This document shows positions 9,505-19,236 of a stretch of DNA of 55,000 bases, piece after piece (the first letter of the stretch is position 1; the number at the start of each line of letters is the position of its first letter). The stretch is taken from positions 1,085,001 through 1,140,000 of the forward strand of contig NZ_CP133017.1 of the NCBI RefSeq assembly GCF_030866765.1, in the 5' to 3' direction. The DNA comes from Paenibacillus silvisoli. Lineage in GTDB: Bacteria > Bacillota > Bacilli > Paenibacillales > Paenibacillaceae. Under the pieces are notes generated by a model. The model made no database searches and was not told where the DNA came from. It saw only the letters and a list, made by a program, of their open reading frames with translations. Both the position numbers and the translations under genes were made by a program.

Positions 9505-12500
9505 ATGCTTTCGAGAATGGGAAGTAGAATGAATGCAAGAATGCAAGCGCGGATCAAAGCCAGGACAATCGTCATCCGATTGCTCTTTCTGAGCATGATC
9601 GCGGCATTAATTGCAGTACCCGGACTTGTGATGAAAGATGCGTACGCGGACGGAACGGTATATTACGCGATAAAAGCCGGAGATAAGTTCGTCACGGTAG
9701 GGGCGAGCGACGTGCTGTATGCGACTACGACAAGCATCGGAACGTCTGCTGAGCAGTTTGAGCGGATATTAATCAGCGGAAATACATATGCGTTTAAATC
9801 GAAGTTGACCGGCAAATACGTGAAAACGTCAACGTTGGCTGCAACATCCGGAACGATTGACACCACTGAGAAATTCACCTTGGACAGTGATGGATATTTG
9901 TCTGTTTCAGGAAGCGCCAATTATGTAGGCGTGGACTCTAACGGGAAGCTGGTATGGAAGAGTAAAAAAAGCAGCTCCATGAAGTTTAGTTTTGCCGAAA
10001 AAGTGACGAAGCTGCTCGAGATTACCGAAAGCGGGTCATCGGATCTGCAATCCGTAATCGGCACCAAGCCGAACGTATCGATCGACACGATAAGCATGAA
10101 ACGATTCGTTGCGCTCCGCGGCGAGCTGGACGGCAAGTACGACGCGATTTACATAGGCAAAGGAAACTATAACCCGTCCAAAGTCGCGCTGACAACCTCC
10201 AGCAACAGGGAGGCGTCCCATGATACGAAGGATCTTGAGAACGACATTACAATGCTCAAAGCCAACGAGATTGTGAACAATTTTATTACCAAAGGGCAGC
10301 TCGTATTTATTTATAGCGATTCTAATTCAAAGAGCGGGTTGCTATACCAAGGATATTTTAATAGCAGTGATAAATTTGTTTCTGTCAAAGGAAATCTATA
10401 CAACACCTTCGCTCCGTACTCGACCGCGGGGCGGGACAACGTCGAGTTCTTGAATGCGTCGGGCCTCTCTAATCTGGACGACCGGTTTACGAATTACAGC
10501 GACTTGCTTACCCAAAGGCCGGGACTAGTCATTAGCGGTTATCCAACCTCTTATCTAAGAGATGCTTCCGCGCTGTATCGCGCAGGAGATAAGTTGACGT
10601 ATAAATTCAATGTTCCAAACTACAGCGACTTCGGAGCAGGCCGGATTACCGCGAATCTCTATATCGGTCAAGATCAGGCGGTCCGGTTTGGCAATGATCA
10701 AATTGTGGCCTCTACCGTCGTAACGGCTGGGACAACGGACAGTGAACTCAGCTATGTGCTGCCTAAAGGATACTCCGGCCTCTACTACTGGAAGCTTGAG
10801 ATCGTCGACCAAGCGACGAAAATGAAGAGCTACGAAACCGGCGTATTCCGGTACCGCGATCAGCTGACAAAGGTGCGCGTCCTGCAGGTCATGCATAACA
10901 GCTCCGACGCGAGCAGCCTGTTGAAAAGCGGGAATATGAATCAAAGCTATTTGAAATCGACAGACGAATATGATATCTCCATTACCACGATGAAGTTCGA
11001 TGCCTTTAACGGCCTGAGCGCGCAAGAGAAAGCCGGCTTGAACGGCTCCTACGACATGCTGATCTTTGGTTTTGCGGACTCCTACAATGCCAATGCCAGC
11101 ATTACGCAGGCGACGGCGGATGCGGTCAACAATTTCATCAGGACCGGTCAAAGCGTAATGTTTACGCACGATACCGTCTTCTCCAGCAGCGGTACGGATA
11201 AGAACATGTGGATCAAGGAGTTCCAGAAGACCACCGGGCAAATCGATCCGTGGACGAACCTCGGATTCGGCGCGCCATATACGTCGAAGTCGGTCAAGAA
11301 AGTAAACGACGGCCTCCTTAATCAGTTCCCGTTCAACTTGAACAACGCTACGCCGGAAGTTGCGACGACGCATAACCAATACTTCACGCTCGATCTCGAA
11401 GACGAGTCGGTCGTACCGTGGTATAACATTACCGGATCGGTTCGCGATGGAGACGACAGCTGGAATCATTATTACACTTACTCGAAAGGGAATGTGACGT
11501 ATTCCGGTACGGGGCATACGAGTACGGGCTTCCCGGATTGGGAACAGAAGCTGTTTGTTAATACGATGTATCGCGCCTATATGGGCTCGAACCATGCGCC
11601 ATTGCTGACGGTCTACAATCCGCTCGATTACACGGCTGCGAAAGATAATTTCATTCCGAGCTATCAGAACATCAATCTCAGCTTTATGCCGGAGGATTAT
11701 GATTTTGCGGATCGGAATCTAACAGTTTCGATCAAATATACGTACAAAGAGGACTCCGTCCCGAAGACGGTGACGATTCCGGACAGCACGGCGGTTTCCG
11801 GTTCCACGGTCAACAAAGTCATTCCGAATCCATACACCGAAGACGGCGACCTAACGATCGACATTACGGTAACGGACAAAACCGGCGCCAAAGTATCGAA
11901 AAGCATTCCGGTCAAGGTGAAGAAGATCTCGTCTTACCTGACTGTCAAACGTACGATTTCCGGCCTGACATCAGGTTCGGAGCTCGTGATGGATAAGGGT
12001 GCGACGGCAACTATGACTTATACGGCTACGCCTAAACCGATCGCGAAGTCTGGTTCCGTCGATCAGAGCAACTTGAAGATTCAGAGCATTTCTTTTGCGG
12101 AAACGCTGCCTGCCGGATTGGAAATCGCGGGTACGCTCCCTAGCGGATTCACGAAGTCCGGCGATGTGAACAGCGGCTACAAGATTAGCGGAACGCTCAG
12201 CAATATCGAGTATAGGCTGTCAGGCACGCAATACATCGCTGATCCCGTAACGTTCAACATTGAGGTGAAGCCTGTCGTGACAGGCACATTGCCGCTGAAC
12301 GATTCGAGTTTGACGTTTAAGGATGTTGGTCAATCGACATCGATGGCGCTTCCTTTCGATGCGTATTCGATTAACTCGATTGTCCGGATTAGCGATTTAA
12401 GCATCGCGATTCGCGATTTGACGCTCGTGAACAAGAAGGATAGCTCCGGCGCTATGGTGTACGATACCGCGACGATTATCCCGACATTTACGCCAGTGGA

Positions 12501-15315
12501 AGCAACGCCTAAATTCAGTTGGACCTCCTCTAATCCAGGTGTAGCGACAATCATTACAACTCAAGCCGGTAATGGCTACGTTACAGGCGTAGCGCGAGGG
12601 ACAACGACGATTACGGTAACGGACGCGGTAACGGGGAAAACGGCTACCGCGCAGGTGACGGTTCTTGAGTCGGGTTTGAACATTATCGGCAATGACACCG
12701 TCGTAGCCGGTACGTCGATAGACTTGTCGGGCGGTCTCGTGAAGCCGAGCCGTGAAACGGTCAGCAGCATCGAATGGTCGGTATTCAATACCTCGGATGG
12801 TGCGTTAAGCTCGAATGGCGGCTGGCAGACGTCGTTCACAGGTCTGAAGGCCGGCAAAGTAACGGTCACCTTGCATGTGACGACAACGTACAATTCGACC
12901 ATTGATGGATCGCAGGTAACGAACTCTTATGAAGTGACGAAAGATATTACCATTACGAATCCTGTGATGAAGCTGTCGGGATCTGGCGCGCTTACGATTG
13001 GCGACACGACGCCGCTGACCGCTGTTTTGCAGAAGTCTTTAACCGATGAAACAGAGATTAAGGATACACGAGTCATTCAAAGCGTGACATGGAGCGTCAA
13101 AGAAGCCGGCAAGCAAAATCTCATCAGTCTGCCGGCATCTACAGGCAAGGTGTTGACGAATGAGGTGAAGGCTCTAGCGCCAGGAAGCCTCACGATCGTC
13201 GCTTCCGTGAAGCTGCTCGACAACACGGTACTGACGAAGGAATTGCCGGTTACGATCGACTATCCGGTCCTTAGCTTGGAAGGAGCAAGCTCGCTCGCAA
13301 TTGGCGATTCGTCGCAACTGACCGCCAAGCTGCAGAAGTCTCAGACGAACACGACAGTTGTTTCCGATGATGAAAGCATCATTAAGAGCGTGACTTGGAG
13401 CTTGAAAGAGTCGGATGCAAGCAGCCTGGCGAGTCTGGCAGCTGCCGGAGCCAAGCAGTCTACAAATACGCTGCAAGCTCTTGCGCCAGGCCGTGTAACT
13501 GTTCAAGTCGCAGTCAAACTGATGGACGATACCGTACTGACTAAAGAACTGCCGATTACGATTGAACCGCCGGTTCTAGCGTTGTCGGGAGCAAGCACGG
13601 CTAGAATTGGCGATCAACTTTCGCTAACGGCTAGTTTGCAAAAGTCGCAAACGAATACGGCTCCACTCGCAGACATGAGCATGATTAAGAGCGTCGCGTG
13701 GAGTCTGCAAAAGTCGGACGGAGCAATGGCTGATCTAGCGGGTGTTGGAGCCAAGCAGACTACGAACACGCTGAAAGCTCTTGCGCCGGGCAGCGTAATC
13801 GTGAGAGTCACGGTGACGCTGATGGATAATTCGGTGCTGACGAAGGATCTGTCCATAACGATTGAAAGCCCGGTTCTGTCATTGATCGGATCCAGCACGG
13901 TCAGTATCGGCGATCAATTATCGCTTACCACGGACTTGAACAGGTCGCAGTCGGATAGCTCCCCGCTGACAGATATGAGCCTGATTAAGAGCATTACGTG
14001 GAGCAAGAGCGAGACAGGCGGGGCGATGGCAAGTTTATCGACCACCGGAACAAAGCAGGCTTCGAATACACTTAGTGCGCTTGCTCCAGGACATGTAACC
14101 GTCCAAGTTTCCGTGACGCTGTTGAATGACACGAAGATTACGGATAGCCGTTACATTACGATCGAGCATCCGGTCTTAACGTTAACGGGGGACCAAACGA
14201 TAGGGATCGGCGATACGAGCACGTTAACCGCGGTTTTACACAAATCGGCGTCGAATTCGGCTGCGGTAGCCGATGATAGCGTGGTTCAAAAAGTCGTTTG
14301 GAGCTTGGGCGGTTCAGAAGATGCGGATCTGACTACTACCACAGTGGGCAAGACGTTCACGAATGGGGTGAAGGCAGTTTCGCCTGGTGAGGTTACCGTA
14401 ACCGCCACCGTGACGCTCCTTGATGGATCGGTCATCACGAAAGACCTTGCCATTTCGATTGAGAAGCCGGTTATCACGTTGACTGCGGCGTCCAAGGTCG
14501 GTGTTGGGGATCTTGTAGAGATCGATGGAACGATGCGTCAATCGCAAACGGATAGCTCGGTCATTACAGATAGCAGTCTAATAAAGAGCGTAACCTGGAG
14601 TTTGGCGGGCAGCGGCGTGGATGATATCGCGAGCCTTCCTGCTTCGACCGGCAAATCGTATGATAATACGCTGAAGGCCATCGGTGGCGGCGATGTTACC
14701 GTAGTTGTCACTGTGAAGCTGCTTGATGACACCGTTGTAAAAGATGAACTGGCGCTGACCGTTCAGAACCGCAAGCCGGAGCTCGGAGGCAGTGTGATCG
14801 TCAATGCCGGAACGTCGATTAACGACCTTGAAGTATCGTGGATAGGCGCTGCAGGCAAGCCAGGCTTTACGTATACGCCTGAATGGATTTTGAATGACAA
14901 CTCGGATTCTACGAAGCTTACAGGAGCAGGGGATTCGGCAAAATTGTCGACAGGCTGGAATGATGGCGGTACCGTCACGGTTATTGTTAAAGTGCTGACG
15001 CCTGCAGGCGTTGTGCTTAAGGATGAGAAGCAAGTTAATATCATCAACATCTCGCTACCGGATCAAGTGAAACGGAAGATAGGTCAGACGTTTAATCTCA
15101 TGGATGCCAAGTCCCTCAAGATTTGGCCGGCGGAATTACGCAGTTCGATTGCTGCCGGTCTGAGTTGGTCTTCCGCGAACAGCAGTATCGCGAGCGTCTC
15201 GGCAAATGGCGTAATTACAGCCAATGCCAGAGGCACGACGTATATTACGATGCACAGTGAGCGTGGTATTACGCGCACGGTGAAAGTAACGGTAGAAAAC
15301 AGCGACAAATATTAA
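9505..15315 (+). CDS. Giant secreted DUF5057 / Ig-like repeat protein
   Basis: 1936 residues. A basic N-terminus and a hydrophobic signal segment (about 25-42, then DAYADG) predict Sec export. Residues about 50-165 look like a fascin/beta-trefoil-type domain. They are followed by two related regions (from about 172 and 445) with the pattern MKRFVALRGELDGKYDAIYIG or YDMLIFGFADS, characteristic of DUF5057. A BIG2 Ig domain lies at about 985-1055. Six tandem ~100-residue Ig-like repeats follow (residues 1153-1754), and a last BIG2 domain (about 1870-1930). There is no LPXTG, SLH or other anchor. The gene is divergent from pilB and convergent with the minor-pilin operon, so it sits between two pilus gene sets; a surface or pilus-tip adhesin role is inferred only from that. 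RBS GGGGGAC precedes the ATG. Confidence 0.8.
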   Translation: MLSRMGSRMNARMQARIKARTIVIRLLFLSMIAALIAVPGLVMKDAYADGTVYYAIKAGDKFVTVGASDVLYATTTSIGTSAEQFERILISGNTYAFKSKLTGKYVKTSTLAATSGTIDTTEKFTLDSDGYLSVSGSANYVGVDSNGKLVWKSKKSSSMKFSFAEKVTKLLEITESGSSDLQSVIGTKPNVSIDTISMKRFVALRGELDGKYDAIYIGKGNYNPSKVALTTSSNREASHDTKDLENDITMLKANEIVNNFITKGQLVFIYSDSNSKSGLLYQGYFNSSDKFVSVKGNLYNTFAPYSTAGRDNVEFLNASGLSNLDDRFTNYSDLLTQRPGLVISGYPTSYLRDASALYRAGDKLTYKFNVPNYSDFGAGRITANLYIGQDQAVRFGNDQIVASTVVTAGTTDSELSYVLPKGYSGLYYWKLEIVDQATKMKSYETGVFRYRDQLTKVRVLQVMHNSSDASSLLKSGNMNQSYLKSTDEYDISITTMKFDAFNGLSAQEKAGLNGSYDMLIFGFADSYNANASITQATADAVNNFIRTGQSVMFTHDTVFSSSGTDKNMWIKEFQKTTGQIDPWTNLGFGAPYTSKSVKKVNDGLLNQFPFNLNNATPEVATTHNQYFTLDLEDESVVPWYNITGSVRDGDDSWNHYYTYSKGNVTYSGTGHTSTGFPDWEQKLFVNTMYRAYMGSNHAPLLTVYNPLDYTAAKDNFIPSYQNINLSFMPEDYDFADRNLTVSIKYTYKEDSVPKTVTIPDSTAVSGSTVNKVIPNPYTEDGDLTIDITVTDKTGAKVSKSIPVKVKKISSYLTVKRTISGLTSGSELVMDKGATATMTYTATPKPIAKSGSVDQSNLKIQSISFAETLPAGLEIAGTLPSGFTKSGDVNSGYKISGTLSNIEYRLSGTQYIADPVTFNIEVKPVVTGTLPLNDSSLTFKDVGQSTSMALPFDAYSINSIVRISDLSIAIRDLTLVNKKDSSGAMVYDTATIIPTFTPVEATPKFSWTSSNPGVATIITTQAGNGYVTGVARGTTTITVTDAVTGKTATAQVTVLESGLNIIGNDTVVAGTSIDLSGGLVKPSRETVSSIEWSVFNTSDGALSSNGGWQTSFTGLKAGKVTVTLHVTTTYNSTIDGSQVTNSYEVTKDITITNPVMKLSGSGALTIGDTTPLTAVLQKSLTDETEIKDTRVIQSVTWSVKEAGKQNLISLPASTGKVLTNEVKALAPGSLTIVASVKLLDNTVLTKELPVTIDYPVLSLEGASSLAIGDSSQLTAKLQKSQTNTTVVSDDESIIKSVTWSLKESDASSLASLAAAGAKQSTNTLQALAPGRVTVQVAVKLMDDTVLTKELPITIEPPVLALSGASTARIGDQLSLTASLQKSQTNTAPLADMSMIKSVAWSLQKSDGAMADLAGVGAKQTTNTLKALAPGSVIVRVTVTLMDNSVLTKDLSITIESPVLSLIGSSTVSIGDQLSLTTDLNRSQSDSSPLTDMSLIKSITWSKSETGGAMASLSTTGTKQASNTLSALAPGHVTVQVSVTLLNDTKITDSRYITIEHPVLTLTGDQTIGIGDTSTLTAVLHKSASNSAAVADDSVVQKVVWSLGGSEDADLTTTTVGKTFTNGVKAVSPGEVTVTATVTLLDGSVITKDLAISIEKPVITLTAASKVGVGDLVEIDGTMRQSQTDSSVITDSSLIKSVTWSLAGSGVDDIASLPASTGKSYDNTLKAIGGGDVTVVVTVKLLDDTVVKDELALTVQNRKPELGGSVIVNAGTSINDLEVSWIGAAGKPGFTYTPEWILNDNSDSTKLTGAGDSAKLSTGWNDGGTVTVIVKVLTPAGVVLKDEKQVNIINISLPDQVKRKIGQTFNLMDAKSLKIWPAELRSSIAAGLSWSSANSSIASVSANGVITANARGTTYITMHSERGITRTVKVTVENSDKY
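12961..14766 (+). repeat. Six tandem ~100-codon Ig-like repeats inside the giant protein gene
   Basis: Repeat units begin at 12961, 13264, 13570, 13870, 14170 and 14467, each opening with Pro-Val-(Met/Leu/Ile) and soon after the signature (I/V)GDxxxLTAxLxKS. Each also has IKSVTWSL near its middle and LAPGxVTVxVxVxLxDxTVLTK towards the end. Units are 297-306 bp. Nucleotide identity between neighbours is only partial, so this is an old duplication series rather than a recent slippage product. Confidence 0.9.
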
Positions 15316-15324
15316 ACGCAAACG

Positions 15325-15366
15325 AAAGAAGCCTTATCGCGTATTAACGCGACAAGGCTTCTTTTC
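15325..15366. terminator. Bidirectional terminator between convergent genes
   Basis: AAGAAGCCTTATCGCGT pairs with ACGCGACAAGGCTTCTT, with one mismatch and a small loop, flanked by T-rich sequence on the plus side and A-rich on the other. It lies between the stop of the giant repeat gene and the stop of the PilX-like gene, and serves both. Confidence 0.85.
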
Positions 15367-15373
15367 ATTTCAT

Positions 15374-17263
15374 TTAGTTGCTAACTGGAAGCAGCTTCTT
15401 CTGACCGACATGAACACGTACCGTATTGACTCGAGGCAGGCCGACGCTTTGATGTAAGAAAACATTTATGTTGTAATCGACGACGAAGCGGGCTTTCTGC
15501 TCGTTCATTTCATTCGTATTTTGATTCTCGAAATCCAATGCGCTACCGTCAGCGGTTGGTTTCGTATTGCCAAGCACGGCGTTGATTTCTAGGCCATTCT
15601 TTGCGAAGAAGCCGCCATGAATCCAGAAGAGTGAACCAACACCGTATAGAACGGCATTTTTATCGGTGTAGAAGAAGCCGTCTAACGTATTCACACTCGC
15701 ACTGGAATAGCCCTCTTCTAGATCCTCGAAAGAAGTGACCCTATAGATTTCAATAGGACTATTTGCAAGTAGGACCATTTCGCGCTTCTCGCCATTAACG
15801 GTCATCCCGCGAATTTGAGCATCCTTAATTTCATTCATGTCGTCCTCGGAATCATGCAAGGAATAGATAGTTGCATCCATTTCCACATTGCCTTCCAGCG
15901 TCACATTGCCTTTCACAAGAATATTGGCACGAACCGAAATCGGAGTAGGATTGTTATTTCGAATCGTTAAATTCCCGTTCACGATGAGCCAGTCGGATAT
16001 CCCTTTATTCGGATAATAAATTTTATTGAGTCCGTCATCGATCGTCAAGTCTCCGTCGATGTAAGCAGCTCCGGACAAATTGCTTAATTGATTATTCAGA
16101 TCGCTGATTGCTTGATTGTACTTGCTTCTTTCGGCATTATAGGCGTCTAATTCCTCGCTTGTAGCATCTTCGGCTGGGAGCGAAGGCGCCGTCGGAACCG
16201 TCAGCAGCTGGTTGGCAGCTAGTAGGCTCTTAACCTGATTCAGTAGCCCGTCTTCATCGAAATAAACAGGTTTGTTGTAGATATTCCAGAGATCATCCCT
16301 CAGCTGGTCATCCGAGCTCCTGCCAAGAGCGTCCAACGCTTTGTCGATGAACGATTGCGCGACATTGATGGAGATGAATTTTTTCTTTTCCGCCAATTCG
16401 ATTTTCGCTTGCAAACCATGAAATTCTTCACCGCTCATGTCAGCTAGAGTCTCGGGAGTGCCATTCGGTGTTGTCCTGTACTTAATATTTTGTTGAGATT
16501 GGATTTGGATTTTACCGTCGCCGAGTTCGTCACCGTCTTCAACGTAAATATTCTTTACACCAGATGGGTCCGTAAGCGGATGGACATATAAGTATTGCGT
16601 TGGGGCGTAGGTATCCGCACTATTGAACGTGTAATTTGCGTATTTCTGAATGATCAGCTGAGTGCCTGCATAGATATCGCCTTTAAATGCGGGAGCGCCG
16701 TTAATGGAAACTTCTCCTTCGGAGCCCATTGCATATTTCAGGAAATCGGGAAATGTATCGAGCGTTACATCTTGGACCAATTCACGCGCTACGCCGTTCA
16801 CCACGGCTTCGGCGGTTACACGGAGCGACGAGAGATAATCCTCATTGCTGTTTACTTGATCTTTGGCAATGCCGGTGCAGTATAAATTTACTATGGACAT
16901 GTTTAGAGGATCGGAAGGCTCACCGAGCAGACAAATGTTCTTTATCATGTAGCTCGGTTTCTTCGCTTCATCCAAATTGGAGTCTTTCGGATCATAGCTG
17001 TTAAAATTACCAACGAATTGTTCCATCTTTTCCTTCAATTGCGAGGGGCGGATCGTCTGATTATCGAAGTTAGCCTTAATGTGAGCAATCGCTTCGCTTA
17101 GCGCCTTATCCGCAAGATGAACGGTCTGCAGGTTGTCTTCCGTTCGCTGTGTTCGCGTCGCCCCGCCGATGGTTGCGCCAAGCACGGCGACCCCGACGAG
17201 CGTGAACAGCAGCATCATAAAGACGACTAGGAGAAAGGCAGAGCCCTTTTCTTCGCGTATCAT
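15374..17263 (-). CDS. PilX-like pilus accessory protein with beta-helix region
   Basis: 629 residues. The N-terminus MIREEKGSAFLLVVFMMLLF has one long hydrophobic helix, like PilX minor pilins, although the residue after the putative Gly is Ser and the Glu5 of true prepilins is not evident. A long extracellular part follows. Around 430-480 there is a run of repeated short strands (GNLTIRNNN, NILVKGNVTLEGNVEM) that looks like a bactofilin/beta-helix fold. It is the last gene of the minor-pilin operon, 15 bases after the PilW-like gene. It is much longer than Gram-negative PilX (about 200 residues). A role in pilus priming or tip structure is inferred from the operon. Confidence 0.7.
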   Translation of the reverse strand: MIREEKGSAFLLVVFMMLLFTLVGVAVLGATIGGATRTQRTEDNLQTVHLADKALSEAIAHIKANFDNQTIRPSQLKEKMEQFVGNFNSYDPKDSNLDEAKKPSYMIKNICLLGEPSDPLNMSIVNLYCTGIAKDQVNSNEDYLSSLRVTAEAVVNGVARELVQDVTLDTFPDFLKYAMGSEGEVSINGAPAFKGDIYAGTQLIIQKYANYTFNSADTYAPTQYLYVHPLTDPSGVKNIYVEDGDELGDGKIQIQSQQNIKYRTTPNGTPETLADMSGEEFHGLQAKIELAEKKKFISINVAQSFIDKALDALGRSSDDQLRDDLWNIYNKPVYFDEDGLLNQVKSLLAANQLLTVPTAPSLPAEDATSEELDAYNAERSKYNQAISDLNNQLSNLSGAAYIDGDLTIDDGLNKIYYPNKGISDWLIVNGNLTIRNNNPTPISVRANILVKGNVTLEGNVEMDATIYSLHDSEDDMNEIKDAQIRGMTVNGEKREMVLLANSPIEIYRVTSFEDLEEGYSSASVNTLDGFFYTDKNAVLYGVGSLFWIHGGFFAKNGLEINAVLGNTKPTADGSALDFENQNTNEMNEQKARFVVDYNINVFLHQSVGLPRVNTVRVHVGQKKLLPVSN

Positions 17264-17278
17264 TGGTCATCTGCCCCC

Positions 17279-17839
17279 TTAAAATCCGAATCGGCTTTGT
17301 AATTTAAGCGTATGGTTGTTACCGCCGTACGTCTGGAGCAGTTGAAGATTGATTTCAATCATGCCGCTGCTGCAGCCGGTTTGCTTGTTCGAGCATGAAA
17401 CTGTAATTGATGAATCATTCTTCACGACCTCGGATTCGATCGCTATTTCATGGCCGCCGATATACAAAGCACTCTTCGCGGAATCATTTGCACGGATTTC
17501 GATATCTTCCGTACCGCCGGTATCGCCTTCTGCAATCTTCGGCAATGTCAGTCGAATGGATTGATTAAGGCCGCTTGCGTCTGATTGCGTGATGCGGCTT
17601 GGTCCGACTCGATAGAGCTCCGTAATGATGGAGGACATGAGAAGATCGCCTTCGTCGCGCAGCGAATTTTCGATACGAACTTTATTGTATGTATTGAGAC
17701 CGAACGTAATAGAGGCATAGATGACTCCCATGACGACCGACAACAACGTGAGCGAGGCAATCAGTTCGATGAGCGTATAACCGCCCTCCGCGTTTCGGTC
17801 GGTTGAACGGCGCCGCAGCAGGTTAACGAATCGATTCAT
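17279..17839 (-). CDS. PilW/GspJ-like minor prepilin
   Basis: 186 residues. A type III leader ends in GG before YTLIELIASLTLLSVVMGVI, with Glu at mature position 5 and a hydrophobic alpha-1 helix. The globular domain has a CSNKQTGC Cys pair near residue 150 that could form a short disulfide loop. It overlaps the PilV-like gene by 17 bases and lies 15 bases before the PilX-like gene. Expected to be processed by the PilD at 3937-4692 and to form part of the initiation complex at the pilus tip. Confidence 0.82.
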   Translation of the reverse strand: MNRFVNLLRRRSTDRNAEGGYTLIELIASLTLLSVVMGVIYASITFGLNTYNKVRIENSLRDEGDLLMSSIITELYRVGPSRITQSDASGLNQSIRLTLPKIAEGDTGGTEDIEIRANDSAKSALYIGGHEIAIESEVVKNDSSITVSCSNKQTGCSSGMIEINLQLLQTYGGNNHTLKLQSRFGF

Positions 17840-18425
17840 CGGTGATATACCCCTCCACTTCGGTCATCTCCCGTTTGCTTGAACTTGCGGCATCGTCTGC
17901 CGTATCGGCTTCTCGGACTTCCACTTTGATCGGGAGCAAGTATTCGCCGATTCTGCCGTTGTCTTCCGTGCCGCCGTCCGAATCGAGCTTCTTGAACAAG
18001 TTATCCTGATAACTGATCGTAATCTCGTACGGGATATTGTTAACGATTGGATTTAATATATAGTATAAGGTCTGCGGGTCGGCTACTAGCTCGGTATATT
18101 CGCAGGAGCTGGCCGTTTGGCAGCCGCTAGTATCAATTGTTGGACTATCGTTGGAGCCAATAGGCTGTACGCCTTTGAAAAAATCGGTCATCTCTTTGAA
18201 ATCGGACTCCTTCTGCATATAAAACAGCGTGTTGCGCGCCAAGTTGATCATGACCGTCTTATTCTGGTTCCCTTTCGCATAGGAAAGCGCATTGACAAAA
18301 AAAGCCGTCATCGCAAGACCGGCAACGGCGATCACAACAAGGCTGGCTAATATTTCGACAAGCGTAAAACCGCGTTCGCCTTTCGGCTCCTGCCGGTTCT
18401 GAAATTCGAGCTTAGATAATTTCAA
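17823..18425 (-). CDS. PilV/GspI-like minor prepilin
   Basis: 200 residues. The leader ends RG before FTLVEILASLVVIAVAGLA, with Glu at mature position 5. The start is a TTG, supported by AGGAGG nine bases upstream; no better in-frame start lies nearby. Two Cys residues (CQTASSC, about residue 100) may form a loop. It is the first gene of the minor-pilin operon. The 166 bases upstream, to the thpR stop, hold the thpR terminator and presumably this operon's promoter, which I could not pinpoint. Confidence 0.82.
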   Translation of the reverse strand: MKLSKLEFQNRQEPKGERGFTLVEILASLVVIAVAGLAMTAFFVNALSYAKGNQNKTVMINLARNTLFYMQKESDFKEMTDFFKGVQPIGSNDSPTIDTSGCQTASSCEYTELVADPQTLYYILNPIVNNIPYEITISYQDNLFKKLDSDGGTEDNGRIGEYLLPIKVEVREADTADDAASSSKREMTEVEGYITDESIR

Positions 18426-18532
18426 TCTAAGTTCCCTCCTGACACAGCAAAACTTTCAAAGTAGTCCTAACGGTTATGTATTCGACATCGTTCGGGCAAA
18501 CCCTCTTAGTTCTAAAGTCTCATTCCAATAAA

Positions 18533-18563
18533 AATGCCGCCTCCTAATAGTGGAAGCGGCATT
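18533..18563 (-). terminator. Terminator after the 2'-5' RNA ligase-like gene
   Basis: AATGCCGC pairs with GCGGCATT with an inner TCC/GGA pairing. On the minus strand it is followed by TTTTATTGG. It lies 28 bases after the stop of the gene at 18592. Confidence 0.8.
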
Positions 18564-18591
18564 GCTAGTTAAAGCGATTTGGACGAATAGA

Positions 18592-19221
18592 TCAGCTGGG
18601 GAATTCGGCAGCTGCGAGTATCTCGTACATCGGACGCTGCTGCAGTCTGCTTACATAAAGCGTGATGGCATTGACGGTCCACGGTACCGATACGGAAGCG
18701 GGCACCGTGAACCGGTCAAGCTGCGAGCGCTCAAACGGAGCAGCAGCAGCCCCCGCGTAATTGCGAGCTAGCGTAAGATGCGGAGCGTAGGGGCGATCCT
18801 CCGGCACGAAGCCGAGCGGTTCGAGCAATCGCGAAACCTCGCGCTGGAGCAGCCGCAACGGCTTCAGATCCCCGTCGACTCCCGCCCATAGAACGGAGGG
18901 ATTCGCACGGCGCCCGAAGACACCGAGCGGCGCGAGTTCAAGCTTGAAAGGCTGTGCCGCTGCCGCAGCTTCATGAAGGGCCGAGACGATGGCGGGAACC
19001 CGATCGGCAGGGGTATCGCCGAGAAATTGCAGCGTAATGTGATAGTCCTGCTCGTGCACCCATTTGCGAAACGGCAGCTGCTCCTTGATATCGCCGCACC
19101 AAGCGGACAGCGCCTGCTTAACGGAAGCGGGCACGGCCACAGCGGCGAACAGCCGAACGGAAGCGGCAGCCGGCGAAGCAGGAGTAAACGAGTCGGAGTC
19201 AGATTCGGATGATAGCATCAT
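18592..19221 (-). CDS. thpR: RNA 2',3'-cyclic phosphodiesterase (2'-5' RNA ligase family)
   Basis: About 209 residues, two-histidine phosphoesterase superfamily. The two catalytic HxT motifs are HITLQFLGD and HLTLARN; the start of the domain has the family's RLFAAVAVP. Family members open 2',3'-cyclic phosphates on RNA ends and were first described as 2'-5' tRNA ligases; the physiological substrate is unclear. The frame opens at a TTG at 19236, just after the previous gene's stop, but the ATGs at 19221/19218 have AGAGG close upstream and are preferred. It is cotranscribed with the spermidine-synthase-like gene. Confidence 0.9.
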   Translation of the reverse strand: MMLSSESDSDSFTPASPAAASVRLFAAVAVPASVKQALSAWCGDIKEQLPFRKWVHEQDYHITLQFLGDTPADRVPAIVSALHEAAAAAQPFKLELAPLGVFGRRANPSVLWAGVDGDLKPLRLLQREVSRLLEPLGFVPEDRPYAPHLTLARNYAGAAAAPFERSQLDRFTVPASVSVPWTVNAITLYVSRLQQRPMYEILAAAEFPS

Positions 19222-19236
19222 ACAGCCTCTTTTCAA

